DNA of 64,000 nt, from positions 18,966 to 82,965 of the forward strand of contig NZ_JBCMUN010000038.1 of NCBI RefSeq assembly GCF_050467285.1. The letters run 5' to 3'. The notes under the pieces were generated by a model. That model had not been told where the DNA came from, made no database searches, and saw only the letters and a program-made list of their open reading frames with translations. Shown here piece by piece: positions 17,575 through 26,102 of this stretch (position 1 is the first letter of the stretch; each line of letters begins with the position of its first letter). Source of the stretch: Paenibacillus_E oryzisoli_A. GTDB taxonomy: Bacteria > Bacillota > Bacilli > Paenibacillales > NBRC-103111. A program made the position numbers and the translations under genes.

Positions 17575-18699
17575 ATGGCATCTTATAACATTCTTGTTGT
17601 CGATGACTCCGTCTTTATGAGAAAAATCATCAGTGACCTGATTTCGGAAAATCCGCAATTCAAGGTGGTTGGAACAGCCAAAAACGGGCAAGAGGCCATT
17701 GAGCAAGTCAAGCTGCTGCGTCCCGATGCGGTTACGATGGATATCGAAATGCCTGTCATGAACGGCTTGGAAGCTTTACAGCGAATCATGCGCGAACAGC
17801 CTACACCTGTCATTATGGTAAGCTCGCTCACGCAGGAAGGCGCGGCCGAAACGATTAAAGCATTGGAATGGGGAGCCGTCGATTTTATTCGAAAGCCTTC
17901 GGGTTCCATTTCGCTGGATTTATACAAAGTCAAACAGTTACTGCTTGAAAAACTGCAAATTGCTGTTCGGACAAAGTTAAAAGGTTTTCAGCCGGATAAT
18001 GCGCAAGGAGCTGTCCAGCAGACGGCAGCAACATCAGCAGTCAAAAGCGCACCCGCCGTTCCGCCGCCAAAGCCGGCAGCACCGGTGAAATCGGTTAATC
18101 CCGGGTCATCGCATTTTGAACATATCGTAGCGATCGGCACTTCAACGGGCGGACCGCGCGCGCTGCACCAAGTGATTTCCCATATACCTGCGGGATTTCC
18201 TGCACCAATACTAATTGTCCAGCATATGCCGCCGAATTTCACGAAATCGCTCGCACAGCGCTTGAATGACATCTCGCAGATCAAAGTCGTCGAGGCCGCG
18301 GAAGGGGATATCCTCCAAACCGCAACAGCGTACGTAGCGCCCGGCGGCTGGCATATGTTGATTGAAAAAGAACCAAATCGCACTTATAAAATTCGTTTGA
18401 CAAAGGAAGAACCACGGTCAGGGCATCGACCTTCCGTGGATGTAATGTTTGAATCCTTGCTTGGTGCACCGGAGCTCAAACGCCACGCCGTCATTATGAC
18501 GGGAATGGGCAGCGACGGGGCGAAAGGCATGCTGTCGCTCAAGCAGTCCGGATGTTCCACGACGATTGCCGAAGCGGAAGAAACATGCGTAGTTTACGGC
18601 ATGCCGCGAGCGGCGGTTGAAAGTCAGGCCGCGATGCTGGTGCTTCCGCAGCAAGAAATCGCAGGCAGGATTGCGCGGTGCGTTTTGCAGGATGGATGA
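17575..18699 (+). CDS. cheB: CheB, chemoreceptor methylesterase/deamidase
   Basis: A 374-aa protein with an N-terminal receiver (D10, D11, phosphoacceptor D56) and a C-terminal methylesterase. The catalytic triad is visible as S190 (GTSTGGP), H217 (VQHMP) and D314 (MTGMGSDGA). An Ala/Pro/Gln linker spans about 140-178. It removes methyl groups from chemoreceptors to reset sensitivity. The ATG at 17575 follows GAGGGGGGA. The gene lies between flhG and cheA as in B. subtilis. Confidence 0.97.
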   Translation: MASYNILVVDDSVFMRKIISDLISENPQFKVVGTAKNGQEAIEQVKLLRPDAVTMDIEMPVMNGLEALQRIMREQPTPVIMVSSLTQEGAAETIKALEWGAVDFIRKPSGSISLDLYKVKQLLLEKLQIAVRTKLKGFQPDNAQGAVQQTAATSAVKSAPAVPPPKPAAPVKSVNPGSSHFEHIVAIGTSTGGPRALHQVISHIPAGFPAPILIVQHMPPNFTKSLAQRLNDISQIKVVEAAEGDILQTATAYVAPGGWHMLIEKEPNRTYKIRLTKEEPRSGHRPSVDVMFESLLGAPELKRHAVIMTGMGSDGAKGMLSLKQSGCSTTIAEAEETCVVYGMPRAAVESQAAMLVLPQQEIAGRIARCVLQDG

Positions 18700-18752
18700 G
18701 CAGAATCGAGTCAATGTCAGGTGCAGGATGATTCTAATGGGGGTGTTTGAAT

Positions 18753-20828
18753 ATGGACATTAGTCAGTACTTATCAATGTTTATCGATGAATCCAAAGAG
18801 CATTTGCAAGCCCTTAATGAAAACCTTTTGAGTTTGGAAGGGAATCCTCAGGATATTAGCATTGTACATAACATTTTCCGGTCCGCTCACACGTTAAAAG
18901 GGATGGCGGCGACGATGGGGTTTGAAGACATCGCAGCGCTGACCCACGATATGGAGAACGTGCTCGATCTCGTTCGGAACAGTAAAATTGAAATGAACCC
19001 GTTCATCTTCGATTGCATTTTCAAAAGCTTGGATTCCCTGGAAACGATGGTTGAGGACATCATCCAAGGCGGAACCGGAAGCGCCGATGTTTCTGCGATC
19101 GTCGCTTCGCTGCGTTCAATCGTCTCCGGTGATTACCTGAAAACGGAAGCGCCTGCTGCAGCCGCTCCGGCTAAAGCGCCAGCCCGCGGCATTGAAGTGG
19201 ATGAATTTCAATATTCTATCCTGCAACAGTCGATTGAATCCGGATTCCTCGTTTTCTATGTGGAAGTCACCGTTAACGAGAACTGTGTTTTAAAAGCGGC
19301 GCGTGCTTACATGGTATTTGATGCGATGGAACGAATGGGCGAGATCGTCAAATCGACGCCATCTGTTCAAGAAATCGAACAAGAAAAATTTGATCGTTCC
19401 TTCTCCCTCTATTTTATTTCCAAAGTGGATCAAGCCACGTTGGAGAAGGAAATCCTGAACGTCTCCGAAATCGCATCCGCTGTCATTATCACGGTCGATT
19501 CGGAATCATTGGCCGAATTGTCGAGCCCCGCTGCAGCTGAAGTGAATGCGGCCAGCAAAGAAATTGCAGCAACAGCAGCTCCTGCTGCACCAGCACCGAC
19601 CGCTCCCGCAAAATCGGAGGCACCTGTCCCTGCGGCAGCTGCCAAGCCGGCCGCCAGCGCAGGTGGAGCGCCTGTCGCAAGCAGGACGATTCGCGTGGAT
19701 ATCGATCGTCTGGACACGCTGATGAATTTATTCAGCGAGCTGCTGATCGACCGCGTGCGTCTGGAGCAGTTGGCGAGCGAAGTGAAGCGCAACGATTTGA
19801 CGGAAACCGTGGAGCATATGTCGCGCGTCAGCAGCGATTTGCAAAACATCGTGCTGAAACTCCGCATGGTGCCGGTCGATTCTGTGTTCAACCGCTTCCC
19901 GCGGATGATTCGAGACCTGGCGAAATCGCTGGATAAAAAGGTTGAACTCGTCATCACAGGTGCGGAAACAGAACTCGACCGCACGGTCATTGACGAGATT
20001 GGGGATCCGTTAGTTCACTTGCTGCGCAATGCGGTGGATCACGGCATTGAGCCGATCAGCGACCGTTTGGCTGCGGGTAAGCCCGAGCACGGCACGATTT
20101 ACCTTCGCGCGTTCCACAGCGGCAACCATGTGTTCATCGAAATCGAAGAGGACGGCCGCGGCATTTACAGAGACAAAGTACTAAAGACGGCGCTGAAAAA
20201 TGGGCTTGTTACGCAAGAGCAAGCTGCGAAACTGACCGACCACGAAGTGTACAACTTATTGTTCGCTTCGGGCTTCAGCACAGCGGAGAAAATTTCCGAT
20301 ATTTCCGGACGCGGTGTTGGTCTCGACGTTGTAAAAACGAAAATTCAAACACTGGGTGGCCACGTGCAGGTTGATTCCAAGCCTGGTTTCGGCAGCAAAT
20401 TCTCGGTTCAATTGCCGCTGACACTGTCGATCATTTCGGCCATGCTTGTTCGTCTAGGCAGTGAGAAATACGCGATTCCACTTTCTTCCATCGTCGAAAC
20501 GTCGGCGATCCAGAAATCGCAAATCCGCAATATTCACGGCAATCTGATGATCGATTATCGGGGCAGCATCATTCCGGTTGTCTCGTTGAGCACATTGTTT
20601 GAGGTGCCGGATTACAATGAAGATAAGGAAACCGAAACTGAAATCGTCGTTGTCCGCAAAGGCGACAAGCAAGTAGCGCTGATGGTGGACGAGTTTATCG
20701 GCCAGCAGGAGATCGTACTGAAGCCGCTTGGCAAATACTTAACCGGCGTTTTCGCGGTTTCCGGCGCAACGATTCTGGGCGACGGTCAAGTGGCCCTGAT
20801 TATTGATACGAACGCACTGATTAAATAA
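18753..20828 (+). CDS. cheA: CheA, chemotaxis histidine kinase
   Basis: A 691-aa kinase with phosphoacceptor H46 in the P1 domain (SAHTLKG), a P2 region, an Ala/Pro linker at about 250-310, a P3 dimerisation helix pair, a P4 ATPase domain (N box around LLRNAVDHGIEP near residue 425, GRGVGLDVVK near 520) and a C-terminal CheW-like P5. It autophosphorylates under receptor control and feeds CheY and CheB. I chose ATG 18753, spaced 8 nt from AATGGGGGTG; a TTG at 18747 is too close. Confidence 0.97.
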   Translation: MDISQYLSMFIDESKEHLQALNENLLSLEGNPQDISIVHNIFRSAHTLKGMAATMGFEDIAALTHDMENVLDLVRNSKIEMNPFIFDCIFKSLDSLETMVEDIIQGGTGSADVSAIVASLRSIVSGDYLKTEAPAAAAPAKAPARGIEVDEFQYSILQQSIESGFLVFYVEVTVNENCVLKAARAYMVFDAMERMGEIVKSTPSVQEIEQEKFDRSFSLYFISKVDQATLEKEILNVSEIASAVIITVDSESLAELSSPAAAEVNAASKEIAATAAPAAPAPTAPAKSEAPVPAAAAKPAASAGGAPVASRTIRVDIDRLDTLMNLFSELLIDRVRLEQLASEVKRNDLTETVEHMSRVSSDLQNIVLKLRMVPVDSVFNRFPRMIRDLAKSLDKKVELVITGAETELDRTVIDEIGDPLVHLLRNAVDHGIEPISDRLAAGKPEHGTIYLRAFHSGNHVFIEIEEDGRGIYRDKVLKTALKNGLVTQEQAAKLTDHEVYNLLFASGFSTAEKISDISGRGVGLDVVKTKIQTLGGHVQVDSKPGFGSKFSVQLPLTLSIISAMLVRLGSEKYAIPLSSIVETSAIQKSQIRNIHGNLMIDYRGSIIPVVSLSTLFEVPDYNEDKETETEIVVVRKGDKQVALMVDEFIGQQEIVLKPLGKYLTGVFAVSGATILGDGQVALIIDTNALIK

Positions 20829-20855
20829 ACCATATTCGCTAAGGAGGCTATCACC

Positions 20856-21317
20856 ATGGGAGAAGAAAAAAAGGTCATTGTCTTTACGCTTGGATCGGAA
20901 GAGTATGGGGTTGAAGTTGAGAAAGTAAGAACGATTGAAAGAATGCAGCCGATGACGCGTGTGCCGAAGGCGCCGGAATTTATCAAAGGCGTTATCAATT
21001 TGCGCGGCGTTGTCATTCCTGTCATTCATCTGCGTGCTAGATTTGGGCTGGAAGAGAACGAAAGCACGGATACTACACGGATTATTATCGTTTCGGCCGG
21101 CGACTTTGAGGTAGGGCTGATCGTAGATTCCGCCAATGACGTGATCGACGTTGATACGGACAACATCAACACACCGCCTGAAATTGTCGGCGGTATTAAG
21201 GCGAAGTACTTGGACGGTATTGCACGCGTTGGGGACAATCGACTTCTCGTTCTATTAAACCTGGAGCAAGTGCTCAATAAAAGCGAGATTTCGCAATTAG
21301 AAAGACTCGAGGACTAG
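20856..21317 (+). CDS. cheW: CheW, chemotaxis coupling protein
   Basis: A 153-aa CheW-domain protein (VFTLGSEEYGVEVEKVRTIE, and FIKGVINLRGVVIPVIHLR) that links chemoreceptors to CheA at the membrane array. It starts at ATG 20856 behind AAGGAGGC, 27 nt after cheA. Length is normal (B. subtilis 156 aa). Confidence 0.97.
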   Translation: MGEEKKVIVFTLGSEEYGVEVEKVRTIERMQPMTRVPKAPEFIKGVINLRGVVIPVIHLRARFGLEENESTDTTRIIIVSAGDFEVGLIVDSANDVIDVDTDNINTPPEIVGGIKAKYLDGIARVGDNRLLVLLNLEQVLNKSEISQLERLED

Positions 21318-21321
21318 GCTA

Positions 21322-21954
21322 GTGGATGTATTCGGTCGATTGGAAGAGTTTCAGTTGGATGTCCTCAAAGAAGTCGGCAATATTGGAGCGGGTCATGCTG
21401 CAACTGCGCTTTCCACTTTGCTGGATAAGCCGATCGACATGCTCGTGCCAAAAGTAAGAATGCTGCCGTTTGAAGAAATTTGCGAAAGCGTCGGCGGCGC
21501 GGAAACCGTTGTACTGGCCATCTTCTTGCGAGTGGAAGGGGATGCACCGGGCAATATGTTTTTCATCTTGAATTTGGACGCGGCTAAAAATATGCTGCGC
21601 GATCTCATTGGTCTTCACATTTCGGACGAGCAGGGGGAGTACTCCGAGTTGGAATTGTCTGCGCTGAATGAAATCGGCAACATTCTGGCCGGCTCGTACT
21701 TGTCTTCGCTTGCTGATTTTACAAACCTGAATTTGCAGCCGACGGTCCCATCTCTGGCGATCGATATGTCCGGCGCAATTTTGAGTTATGGTTTACTGCA
21801 ATTTGGTCAAATGGGAGACCAGGCCCTTCTCATTGATACCAAATTTTTGGAAGGGGAGAATGAAGTGCAGGGGCACTTCTTCTTGATCCCCGATCCGGAA
21901 TCGTTTGGTAAAATATTTTCCGCACTAGGGGTAGTCTCTGATGATGCAGGATAG
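21322..21954 (+). CDS. cheC: CheC, CheY-P phosphatase
   Basis: A 210-aa protein with two copies of the CheC/CheX/FliY phosphatase helix: E17/N20 in KEVGNIGAGHAATALS and E117/N120 in NEIGNILAGSYLSSL. CheC dephosphorylates CheY-P and binds CheD. It starts with GTG at 21322, only 4 nt after the cheW stop. The end overlaps cheD by 14 nt, in keeping with the physical CheC-CheD complex. Confidence 0.96.
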   Translation: MDVFGRLEEFQLDVLKEVGNIGAGHAATALSTLLDKPIDMLVPKVRMLPFEEICESVGGAETVVLAIFLRVEGDAPGNMFFILNLDAAKNMLRDLIGLHISDEQGEYSELELSALNEIGNILAGSYLSSLADFTNLNLQPTVPSLAIDMSGAILSYGLLQFGQMGDQALLIDTKFLEGENEVQGHFFLIPDPESFGKIFSALGVVSDDAG

Positions 21955-22435
21955 TCTAATAAAAGTAGGCATGGCTGACCTCAATGTTGCAGAACGCGGT
22001 GGTGTCTTAAAAACTACAGGCCTGGGTTCATGTGTAGGCGTAACACTTTATGACAGCCGGACGAAGGTCGGAGGAATGGCGCATGTGATGCTGCCTTCTT
22101 CTGAAATCGCCCGTGAAGGGTCACTCAATATCGCTAAATATGCGGATACCGCTATTCCGGAATTAATTGCCAAAATGGCGCAGCTAGGCGCCAATGTTCA
22201 CAAGCTTGAGGCTAAGCTTGCCGGCGGTGCTCAAATGTTTGCATTTGCCGGTAACAACGACACCATGAGAATCGGTCCGCGCAATGTGGAATCCTGCAAA
22301 GAAATGCTTAGTCAGTATCGCATCCCGATTATAGCGGAGGACACGGGGGCCAATTACGGTCGCACAATCGAGTTTATCTGTGAGACGGGGATTTTGGTCA
22401 TCCGAAGCGTTCAATTAGGCGTAAAGGAAATTTAA
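21941..22435 (+). CDS. cheD: CheD, chemoreceptor glutamine deamidase
   Basis: A 164-aa protein with the catalytic pair C31 (GLGSCVGVTLYD) and H48 (GGMAHVMLP). CheD deamidates receptor glutamines and is regulated by CheC. The start is ATG 21941 or the adjacent in-frame ATG 21944, both inside the cheC 3' end. The next gene begins 2 nt after the stop. Confidence 0.95.
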   Translation: MMQDSLIKVGMADLNVAERGGVLKTTGLGSCVGVTLYDSRTKVGGMAHVMLPSSEIAREGSLNIAKYADTAIPELIAKMAQLGANVHKLEAKLAGGAQMFAFAGNNDTMRIGPRNVESCKEMLSQYRIPIIAEDTGANYGRTIEFICETGILVIRSVQLGVKEI

Positions 22436-22437
22436 TC

Positions 22438-22869
22438 ATGATTGGTACAATGCGAATTAACGTCATCGTAGCTTCACTAGCGGGCTTATTCACTTTTGCC
22501 TTATCGATCGGCAACAATTTGCTGCTGTCGACCTTGCTAAAAAGCGCGTATGCTTTTCTTATTTTATTCGTTCTTACTTTCGGTTTTCGTTGGGTGCTGG
22601 GTCTGGTTGCGGGAGCGGGAGAAGCCTCGGCCAAGACCTCGGCCGATCCTATGCAGGAGAATGCGCAGCTGGGACAGAATTTAGATATGGTGACTCCGAA
22701 CGAGGACGGCGAAACGCTTGAGCTTATGAAGCCGAATCTTTCAAACCAGAATGCTGCTTCACTGTCAGACATGCAATTTTCACCACTGAATCCACCTAAG
22801 CTAGTCACCAAGAAAGAATTGGACCCTGAACAACTGGCGGGTGCACTAAGGCGAATGTCCGAAGATTAA
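22438..22869 (+). CDS. Uncharacterised membrane protein between cheD and sigD
   Basis: A 143-aa protein I do not recognise as a named family. It has two hydrophobic segments at about residues 6-25 and 30-57, then a hydrophilic, Asn/Gln/Glu-rich tail that ends in a short helix (KELDPEQLAGALRRMSED). It starts 2 nt after cheD with AAAGGAA upstream and ends 9 nt before sigD, so it is embedded in the operon. B. subtilis has no gene at this place. A role in motility is inferred only from position. Confidence 0.85.
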   Translation: MIGTMRINVIVASLAGLFTFALSIGNNLLLSTLLKSAYAFLILFVLTFGFRWVLGLVAGAGEASAKTSADPMQENAQLGQNLDMVTPNEDGETLELMKPNLSNQNAASLSDMQFSPLNPPKLVTKKELDPEQLAGALRRMSED

Positions 22870-22878
22870 GGATGGTGA

Positions 22879-23679
22879 ATGTTTAGAACCATGATTGAAC
22901 AAAAACAACCGCATCTTGCTAATATTGACTTGTGGAAGCAGTGGAAGGAACATGGCCAGATCTCCGCTAGACAGGCGCTGATCGAGAGTTTTTTGCCGCT
23001 TGTCGACTATGTCTCCGGGCGTCTGGCGATTGGTCTCCCTAAAACGGTTTCGAAAGATGACTTGTCCAGTTTTGGCGTGATGGGCTTGATCGATGCGATA
23101 GAGAAGTTTGATTATGAGCGAGGACTGCAGTTTGAAACGTACGCCTCCTGGCGCATCCGCGGCGCCATCATTGATGGGCTGCGGCAAGGTGACTGGGTGC
23201 CGAGATCCGTTCGGGAGAAGGCTAGAAAGATCGAGGATGCTTATCAGAAGCTTGAACAACAGTACTTGCGTTCCGTCTCGGATTCGGAGATCAGTGCGTA
23301 TTTGCAAATTACCGAGCAGGAATTTCAACAAATGCTCCAGGATATATCGATTACGACCGTTTGCTCCATCGATGATCCGATTCGGGAAGAAGAGTCTGAA
23401 ACAAGGCTTTCCTTACTTGTAGACGAAAAAGCGAAAAACCCTGAAGTTCAGGTGAATGAATTTTATTTAAAAGAATCTTTGGCGAAAGCGATCGAGCGCT
23501 TGACTGAAAAGGAGAGAACGGTTGTTTCGCTGTTTTATTTTGAGGAGTTGTCCTTGAGTGAAATTGCCGAGGTGATGTGTTTATCGCCGTCACGCATTTC
23601 CCAACTGCATTCTAAAGCGATTCTTAGGTTGAAAGGTGTGCTGGGACGTTTTAAGAATCAACTATTCCAAGATAGCTAA
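22879..23679 (+). CDS. sigD: SigD, motility sigma factor (sigma-28/FliA family)
   Basis: A 266-aa sigma factor with region 2 (LVDYVSGRLAIGLP, YASWRIRGAIIDGLR), region 3 (IEDAYQKLEQQYLR) and region 4 (LTEKERTVVSLFYFEELSLSEIAEVM, followed by the LSPSRISQLHSKAI helix-turn-helix). It directs RNA polymerase to late flagellar, chemotaxis and autolysin genes. Length is near B. subtilis SigD (254 aa). The ATG at 22879 follows a weak AAGGATGG. Position after cheD is as expected, but with one extra gene between. Confidence 0.96.
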   Translation: MFRTMIEQKQPHLANIDLWKQWKEHGQISARQALIESFLPLVDYVSGRLAIGLPKTVSKDDLSSFGVMGLIDAIEKFDYERGLQFETYASWRIRGAIIDGLRQGDWVPRSVREKARKIEDAYQKLEQQYLRSVSDSEISAYLQITEQEFQQMLQDISITTVCSIDDPIREEESETRLSLLVDEKAKNPEVQVNEFYLKESLAKAIERLTEKERTVVSLFYFEELSLSEIAEVMCLSPSRISQLHSKAILRLKGVLGRFKNQLFQDS

Positions 23680-23712
23680 CACATTCTGAACGAAATGAAA
23701 GGTGGTATGTCC

Positions 23713-25122
23713 ATGAGCGAGGGGAACATGCCTTTGGAGTATTACATTCAAATCTCAGTGTCGGATGATAAGCTGTCGGCACATGCACTACTTTCCAATC
23801 TGGACGACAATTTTACGGTAACGCTGGGGCAGCTGAAAGGTCTTCTTCAGTCCCATCAAGTCGTTCACGGCGTAGATGAATCGGTCTTGGCAGCCATTGC
23901 TGCCAATCCCCAGTCGTATGCGCACAGGAAAACGGAGATTGCTTCAGGTACACCGTCCGTTGACGGGAAAAATGGTTATGTGAAACTCTTGTTCGATATG
24001 GACGCTGACGATAAGAAAGCGATCGAGGAAGAAGACGGACGAGTCAATTTCAAAGAAGTCATCTCCTTGCATAATGTGAAAAAAGGGCAGTTAATCGGAC
24101 AGCGCTTCTTGGCGACGGAAGGTATGCCTGGCCGAGCAGTAACCGGTGAAATGCTGCCTTTTAAAAAAGGGAAAGAAACCCGTTTCAAAATGGGGAAAAA
24201 CGTCGTGGCTGATAGCGAAGCTACGGGGCTATATGCCACAATTGACGGCATGGTGGTCAAAACCGACAGAGAGAAAATCAACGTATTTCCGATTTATGAA
24301 GTCAACGGCGATGTCGATTATCGTGTTGGAAATATTGATTTTATCGGTACAGTTGTCATCCGCGGCAATGTTCTTCCAGGCTTTAAAGTTCGCGCGGCCG
24401 GTGATATTCGTATCATTGGGGGCGTCGAAGCGGCCGAATTGGAAGCTGAGGGGTCAATCGAGATTACGGCAGGCATTGTCGGGCAAAATAAAGCGAATAT
24501 TAAAGCCGGCTCCAATGTGAAAAGCTCATTTATCCAAGATGCAACCATTGAAGCGGGGGGAGATTTAACGGTTTCGCAAAGTATTATGCACTCGACAGTG
24601 CGCGCTGGTAAAAATGTGATCTGTGCCGGTTCCAAAGGACTCATTGTCGGTGGAACGATTCAAGCCGGCGAACAGGTGACAGCGAGAACGATCGGCAATT
24701 CCATGTCAACGACGACCGTTATTGAAGTCGGCGTGCTGCCGGAGCTTCGCAACGAACTGGTTCAACTTCGCGCACAGCTTCGCACACATATGGACAATTT
24801 TGACAAGACGACCAAAGCGCTTTCGATCCTGGACCAACTGGCCGCAGCAGGCCAATTGACGCCTGATAAAGTGGGCATGCGCGTTAAGCTGAATCATACG
24901 AAGAAGCAGGCGATTGAAGAGCAGAACGTGCTCAAAGATCGCATGCTTGAAATCGAGAAGTCGCTCGAGGATTCCTCTAATGCCAAGGTTCAAGTCATCT
25001 CGACGATCTATGGCGGGACGAAACTCGTGATCGGCCGCAATACCAAATTCGTCAAAGATCAGGCGAATCGCGTTACTTATCGTCTTCACGACGGAGATAT
25101 TTCATTTAGTGCTAATGTGTAA
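23713..25122 (+). CDS. FapA/DUF342 family protein
   Basis: A 469-aa protein of the DUF342 (flagellar assembly protein A) family. It has an N-terminal domain, then a right-handed beta-helix-like stretch of repeated short motifs (GDVDYRVGNIDFIGTVVIRG, GDIRIIGGVEAAELEAEGSI) and a C-terminal coiled coil at about 355-430. The family name comes from position in flagellar clusters; in Vibrio FapA influences polar localisation, but the role in Firmicutes is unclear. I chose ATG 23713, 8 nt from AAAGGTGG; ATG 23707 is too close. Confidence 0.85.
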   Translation: MSEGNMPLEYYIQISVSDDKLSAHALLSNLDDNFTVTLGQLKGLLQSHQVVHGVDESVLAAIAANPQSYAHRKTEIASGTPSVDGKNGYVKLLFDMDADDKKAIEEEDGRVNFKEVISLHNVKKGQLIGQRFLATEGMPGRAVTGEMLPFKKGKETRFKMGKNVVADSEATGLYATIDGMVVKTDREKINVFPIYEVNGDVDYRVGNIDFIGTVVIRGNVLPGFKVRAAGDIRIIGGVEAAELEAEGSIEITAGIVGQNKANIKAGSNVKSSFIQDATIEAGGDLTVSQSIMHSTVRAGKNVICAGSKGLIVGGTIQAGEQVTARTIGNSMSTTTVIEVGVLPELRNELVQLRAQLRTHMDNFDKTTKALSILDQLAAAGQLTPDKVGMRVKLNHTKKQAIEEQNVLKDRMLEIEKSLEDSSNAKVQVISTIYGGTKLVIGRNTKFVKDQANRVTYRLHDGDISFSANV

Positions 25123-25140
25123 ATGGAGGTGGGGTAAGCG

Positions 25141-25470
25141 ATGAGTTTTAAAGCCATCGATTTACAGTTCGCCGTACACAAAAACGATGAGGCCGGAATC
25201 AAGCAGAACCAACTGATGCAGAAGCCACGGCACGATGAAGTCGTGCTTGAGCAGCATGCCTTGCTGGAGACGAATCATGATCGTCATCGCAGCGCCAAGC
25301 TGGAGGAGAGCGCACGCCCGGATCTCAAAGACAAGCATGAGCAGAAGCGCGCTCCTCAAGAGCGCAAAGCACGCGGCACCATCTCCGGGCAATCGGCCGC
25401 CGCGCCAGAGGATGGCGTGCGTGTTCCCGCGCATCCCTACAAAGGGCATCATATTGATTTATCTCTTTAA
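25141..25470 (+). CDS. Small charged protein of the fla/che operon, unknown function
   Basis: A 109-aa hydrophilic protein I cannot assign. It starts MSFKAIDLQFAVHKNDEAG, is rich in His, Lys, Arg, Glu and Gln, has no membrane segment or recognisable fold, and ends HPYKGHHIDLSL. Composition suggests a disordered or helical RNA- or protein-binding polypeptide. The ATG at 25141 has GGAGGTGGGG upstream and lies 18 nt after the DUF342 gene, so it is co-transcribed. The opposite strand is also open here, but the ribosome-binding site and operon spacing favour the + strand. Confidence 0.75.
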   Translation: MSFKAIDLQFAVHKNDEAGIKQNQLMQKPRHDEVVLEQHALLETNHDRHRSAKLEESARPDLKDKHEQKRAPQERKARGTISGQSAAAPEDGVRVPAHPYKGHHIDLSL

Positions 25471-25496
25471 TTTGTAATAAGAAAAAGGTGAAACTC

Positions 25497-26102
25497 ATGG
25501 CAATGCCGCCATTTGCATACGTTATTTTGCTCGGTCTAGTGCTCATCGTCTATGCGCGGTTTCTTCCAAAAACCGTTTCAGCTGGAGCGGGGAAGGCGAA
25601 ATCGGCCGTTCAGGAGATCGAGGAAACAATCGAACATTTCGCGGCGGAAATGGATGAACAAAATCAGGCCATGCTCGATCTCTTTACCAAAACGAAACAT
25701 GACTACGAAGTGGAGCTAGCCAAGCTGGCAGGGCGATTGGAGTCGCTGGAGCGCCAAAAAATAGAACTTTCACGCGAGCTGACCAAGCAGTCGGCAGCTG
25801 AACTTGGAGCGGATCGTACCACGATGGCGGAGACGGCCGTCTCTGTCAGTCCGCAAGAAGCGCAGGCAGGCAGCGCGATGCCGAATGCGGCGGAAAGTCA
25901 TGATGCGGCCGACCAGGCGGCGCAGCCCGATCCAGAACCCGCTTACACAGGGTTAAGCATGCGAACGCGCTATTCGGATCTGTTTGCTTTGCATGATCAA
26001 GGCAAAAGCGTTGAGGCCATTGCCAAAAAGCTGAACATGAACAAAGGCGAAGTCAATTTAATCCTCCAACTCTCCAGACAGGAGGAGCGTACGCATGTTT
26101 AA
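25497..26102 (+). CDS. SwrB-like membrane-anchored coiled-coil protein
   Basis: A 201-aa protein with an N-terminal membrane helix (about residues 5-21), a coiled coil (about 50-95), an Ala/Glu-rich linker and a C-terminal helix-turn-helix-like motif (YSDLFALHDQGKSVEAIAKK, followed by GEVNLILQL). This layout is that of B. subtilis SwrB (YlxL), which follows sigD and activates the basal body for export. I chose ATG 25497 with AAAAAGGTG 6 nt upstream instead of the GTG at 25488. It overlaps the next gene by 8 nt. Confidence 0.8.
   Translation: MAMPPFAYVILLGLVLIVYARFLPKTVSAGAGKAKSAVQEIEETIEHFAAEMDEQNQAMLDLFTKTKHDYEVELAKLAGRLESLERQKIELSRELTKQSAAELGADRTTMAETAVSVSPQEAQAGSAMPNAAESHDAADQAAQPDPEPAYTGLSMRTRYSDLFALHDQGKSVEAIAKKLNMNKGEVNLILQLSRQEERTHV

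Noticed and set aside
25162..25452. Minus-strand 96-codon frame opposite the 109-aa gene
   Set aside because: It lacks a ribosome-binding site and runs against the operon; the + strand gene has a strong site and correct spacing.
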